Source: Sodiomyces alkalinus F11 (Eukaryota; Ascomycota; Sordariomycetes; Glomerellales; Plectosphaerellaceae). Taken from it: DNA of 64,000 nucleotides. Position numbers and translations under genes: made by a program. The DNA is taken from positions 3,714,483-3,778,482 of the forward strand of contig NW_021167081.1 in the NCBI RefSeq assembly GCF_003711515.1, read 5' to 3'. A model generated the notes under the pieces. That model did not search any database. It saw nothing but the letters and a program-made list of their open reading frames with translations, and was not told the DNA's origin. Every line of letters begins with the position of its first letter. Positions within the stretch are counted from its first letter, which is position 1. Shown here piece after piece: positions 61,336 through 64,000 of the stretch.

Positions 61336-61794
61336 TATAACCGCGCAGATCGGTTATTAGGGTCAGGATAACCAATTAGGTCGGCCGCACGTTTTCTGAC
61401 TAATCAGGTCAGGGGACCGAACCAGTTAATGGGGTTAAATGGATGTATATAACCGATCCGGTTAATGGGGTTAAATGGATGTATATAACCGATCCGGATT
61501 ATATAAGGACCGTTTTATCCGATCTTCCTGTATCTAGATTTTCATCCATCTCTCTTAGGATTAATAATCATAATTATTATCCTCTTTTATAAGTACTAAT
61601 TCGACGTTTAAGGTATCTTTCCAGTTTAACTTATATTACCCTGATCAGAATAGTAAATACCGATCTATGTTTTCGCTAAAGGTTATAACGGTGTTGGTTA
61701 TATTTTGGTTATATATCGTGGTTTAGCTAGACGAACCTTTTTATCTAATGTTTATCTTAACGATCTAGTACTACTACGTCTTTGTCCAGTTATA
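61336..61794 (+). repeat. Mosaic LTR (family B 5' part, family C 3' part), 459 bp
   Basis: The first about 225 bp match family B (TATAACCGCGCAG, GGCCGCACG, ATCTTCCTGTATC). From about 61,565 to the end it matches the 3' half of the family C LTR (TTATTATCCTCTTTTATAA, CCCTGATCAGAATAGTAAA, CTTTGTCCAGTTATA). A 36-bp unit is duplicated in tandem at 61425-61460 and 61461-61496. The interior that follows is family B. Confidence 0.8.
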
Positions 61795-62400
61795 ATATAG
61801 CTATCGGAGGCGGATTCCTTTAGTATTCTCGAAGCTCTTAATCTAATTAGAGTATCCAGGGTACTTAAAAGCAGTTCCGGCCTACTTAAATAAACTACTA
61901 TTATAGTTAACGCGTTTAGACTATCTAGAATATAAAGACCGTTATACTTATTGTGATACCTATTATCTAGGCGCCGTACTGATTAAATAGGTCGTTCTTC
62001 TAACCTTCTTTTAACCGATATTATTACCCGTTATTACGTCGCCGGGATATGCTTTTTAATCCAAATACTATTTTAACCAATACTATACGATATAGATTCG
62101 ACTAAACGACTTGGCCAGGGCGTTATATACCTAAAAACCATTACGGATTCGGCCTCCTTTTATTAGGGCGTTACGTGCCTAAAAACCGCGATACTATTTT
62201 TATTATTTAGAGTTTATAGCTTTATTTTCTGCCTCGCCCTCTCCCTCTATGCCCTTACCCTCCTCTTCACGATAGGACTTTACATTTTTACCCTCTCCCT
62301 CTCTCTCGGGCCAGGACTCTAGGTACCTCTAGAGCCTTTTCGTTAATAGCTTTAGTAACGGCTTCGTTAATAGTTTGAGCTCGAAAAGAGTGCCACACGT

Positions 62401-62760
62401 GTGGACTACCCTGGTCAGGGTAATAAGCCAGTTCCTATTCCTCCCTTTTCTTCTTTTTCTTTTCCTTCTTTTACTTCCCCTTCTTCTCCGCCGCCCTCTT
62501 TTACCTCTTCCCCTTCTACGCCTCCTACGACTTTGACTCCTCCGCCTACGACTACGGTTCCCGTGACCGCTATTACTTCGACTCCTATTCCGAGTCCTAT
62601 TCCGACCCCTGTTCCGATTCCTATCCCCGCCGTGGCTCCGATACCTATTCCGATACCTATTCCGACTCCTGATATAGTTCTGCCCGAAGTCCTCCTAAAG
62701 ACTCTAAGGGAGACCCTCTCGAAGCCTGCCCCTATTACTGTTATCGTGAAGGAAAGCTAG
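62401..62760 (+). pseudogene. Pro-rich N-terminal part of gag, family B copy 2 (still open)
   Basis: A 119-codon open stretch beginning with a GTG codon: DYPGQGNKP, then Pro/Ser/Thr-rich sequence with PIPSPIPTPVPIPIP repeats, ending DIVLPEVLLKTLRE ... VIVKES. It has no RIP stop, unlike the rest of the frame, because Pro/Thr/Ser/Val codons rarely give stops by RIP. The same segment in copy 1 is at 19,950-20,360. It is the start of the gag-like protein, not an independent gene; the frame continues past the TAG at 62758-62760. Confidence 0.6.
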
Positions 62761-64000
62761 CCGCTACAACCTTTCTCCCGATACGCCCCCCCATTCGATA
62801 GTATATACGTTTACCGGTTCCTTAAAAAGTATATCGACTACGCCACGATATACCGCTTTAAGTAAGAGGAAAAGAAGCTTTAATACCTGCCTTTATTTCG
62901 GATAGTAGTATACGCCCCGTTATAGAATAGCTTATAGACTTAGCTAGTGCCGGTTCCTAGGAAGACCTCGTAGAAAGACTGAAGTCGGAATATTATTACC
63001 TAGATCCTGATTACGAGTAAGACGTTTTTACTGCCTAGTTTTAAGCTCTTCGAGTGCCGAATTCGGTAAAAACAGTGCTATAGGTTTAGGACCTACTCTA
63101 GAAGATTATATTCTAAAAGGCGAGGGCCGTAAGGGTACATAGATGCTTTCTATGGAATTCTAAGCTATATAGAATTTCTTATAATATCCTTAATAAAAAG
63201 ATTCTATTCTACGTGGCGGAGCAATAGGTATTCGGCTAAGGGATCTAAGGAAGCAGAAGTATAAGGTCCTAGCTATCCGCCTTCTGGAATAATACGAGGA
63301 TATCTACGTAATAGGCTACTAAGAGGGCGTAAACTTTAAAAAGCCGCCGCGGGAGGAATAGTAACGCCCTAGTTAGGGTAATAAAGGAACGCTACCGTAA
63401 CGCCTTAGTTCAAGTAATAAAGGGAGCCGCTAATAATATCTATTACCGACAGAGATACTATAACGCCGTTCGTTATAAGGCACGCTATAAGGCACGCCGC
63501 GGGAAGGTCCGCCGCCGTGGGTATAGCCCTAAAGGAAAACGAAGAAAAGCTAAAAGAACCGAAGACCCCGTTACGGGTATAAAGATCTAGGGATTCCGCC
63601 TAGAAGCGATATACAGGGCGTGGATAAGATTATTAATCTACGGTTCTGCCTAAGGGTTATTACTAATACTTTGATAGCGCTATGAGGGTTTTCCCTTATT
63701 TATTTCCCTTATACATATATATCCTAACTCATCCTTATTGCTGCTTTTCCTGCTTACCTGTTTTTCCCTCCCTCTGCCTTTTCCTTTTCCATTTATTTTT
63801 CTACTTCCCTGCGTTTTCCTTAGTCTAATCAGTGTAGCCTATATAGTTTCGACAGTAAAAGTCCTGCGTGGAGCTAGTGGCCGTGTTTTATTTTAGTTCC
63901 TAATAGGGCCCGTGGTTATAAGAATGTTAGACTTTATACTAAGGCTGCGATTTATGCCCGTGGAATTCGGTACTAAGGCCGTATCTTTATATTCTATTTT

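Larger units (their letters stand above)
61336..64000 (+). mobile_element. Second gag-only family B element, cut by right window edge
   Basis: After the mosaic LTR the interior is collinear with 19,281-21,850: the leader with GGAGGCGGATTCCTT, the TTATTACCCGTTATTACGTC block, the Pro-rich gag start, the Arg-rich tail and the GGGCCCGTGG region near the right edge. No pol sequence appears in the 2.2 kb seen. The 3' LTR, if present, lies outside the window. Confidence 0.8.

Overview
The window looks like a repeat-dense, heterochromatin-like block from a filamentous ascomycete (Pezizomycotina). Two things point there. First, almost all of it carries a saturated repeat-induced point mutation (RIP) pattern: CpA/TpG has been turned into TpA nearly everywhere, so Gln and Trp codons have become TAG/TAA and catalytic Cys, His and Asp codons have become Tyr or Asn. 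Second, the only two intact genes have fungal-type short introns (about 55-95 bp) with GCTAAC/CTAAC-like branch sites and belong to fungal housekeeping families.

The gene island lies at about 8,450-10,690. It holds two convergent multi-exon genes: a four-exon gene for a 70-residue COX7-like cytochrome c oxidase subunit (+, 8752-9199), which is invisible as an ORF because every exon is short, and a three-exon clathrin light chain gene (-, 10326-9497, 235 residues). Their 3' ends are about 300 bp apart. No other intact gene could be supported, and no tRNA, rRNA or CRISPR array was seen.

Everything else is repeats, often nested. From left to right: two Ty3/Gypsy internal regions on the minus strand (1-2,950 and 3,180-6,700); a solo LTR of family A (6,944-7,305); degraded DNA to the island; unidentified degraded DNA and another family A LTR (10,700-12,265); a 5'-truncated Tad1-like LINE (12,380-15,960); an unidentified element with a plus-strand reading frame (16,530-18,060); a chromodomain Gypsy element on the minus strand (18,200-28,019) split by a gag-only LTR element of family B (19,036-23,377, target duplication CTAT); a second LINE type with endonuclease and RT (28,600-34,600); a MITE-like hairpin (35,110-35,382); another Tad1-like LINE copy (37,380-39,878); a 14.6-kb LTR element of family C (39,879-54,449); a gag/ORF1-like stretch and a third LINE lineage on the plus strand (54,450-58,470); a degraded tract with a solo family B LTR and a TAA microsatellite; and a second gag-only family B element that opens with a mosaic B/C LTR and runs off the right edge.

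The most unusual object is element C. Between its LTRs it reads gag, aspartic protease, RT, RNase H and integrase on the plus strand, then two further long reading frames: an unrecognised mainly helical protein (about 49,300-51,480) and a Ulp1/C48-type cysteine-peptidase-like protein (about 51,980-54,060) whose catalytic positions are spaced as in SUMO proteases. Families B and C share LTR termini, leader sequence and a gag-like region, which suggests that the gag-only B elements were non-autonomous partners of C. All transposon reading frames are broken by RIP, so these elements are fossils, but their frames can still be followed because nearly all lesions are transitions.
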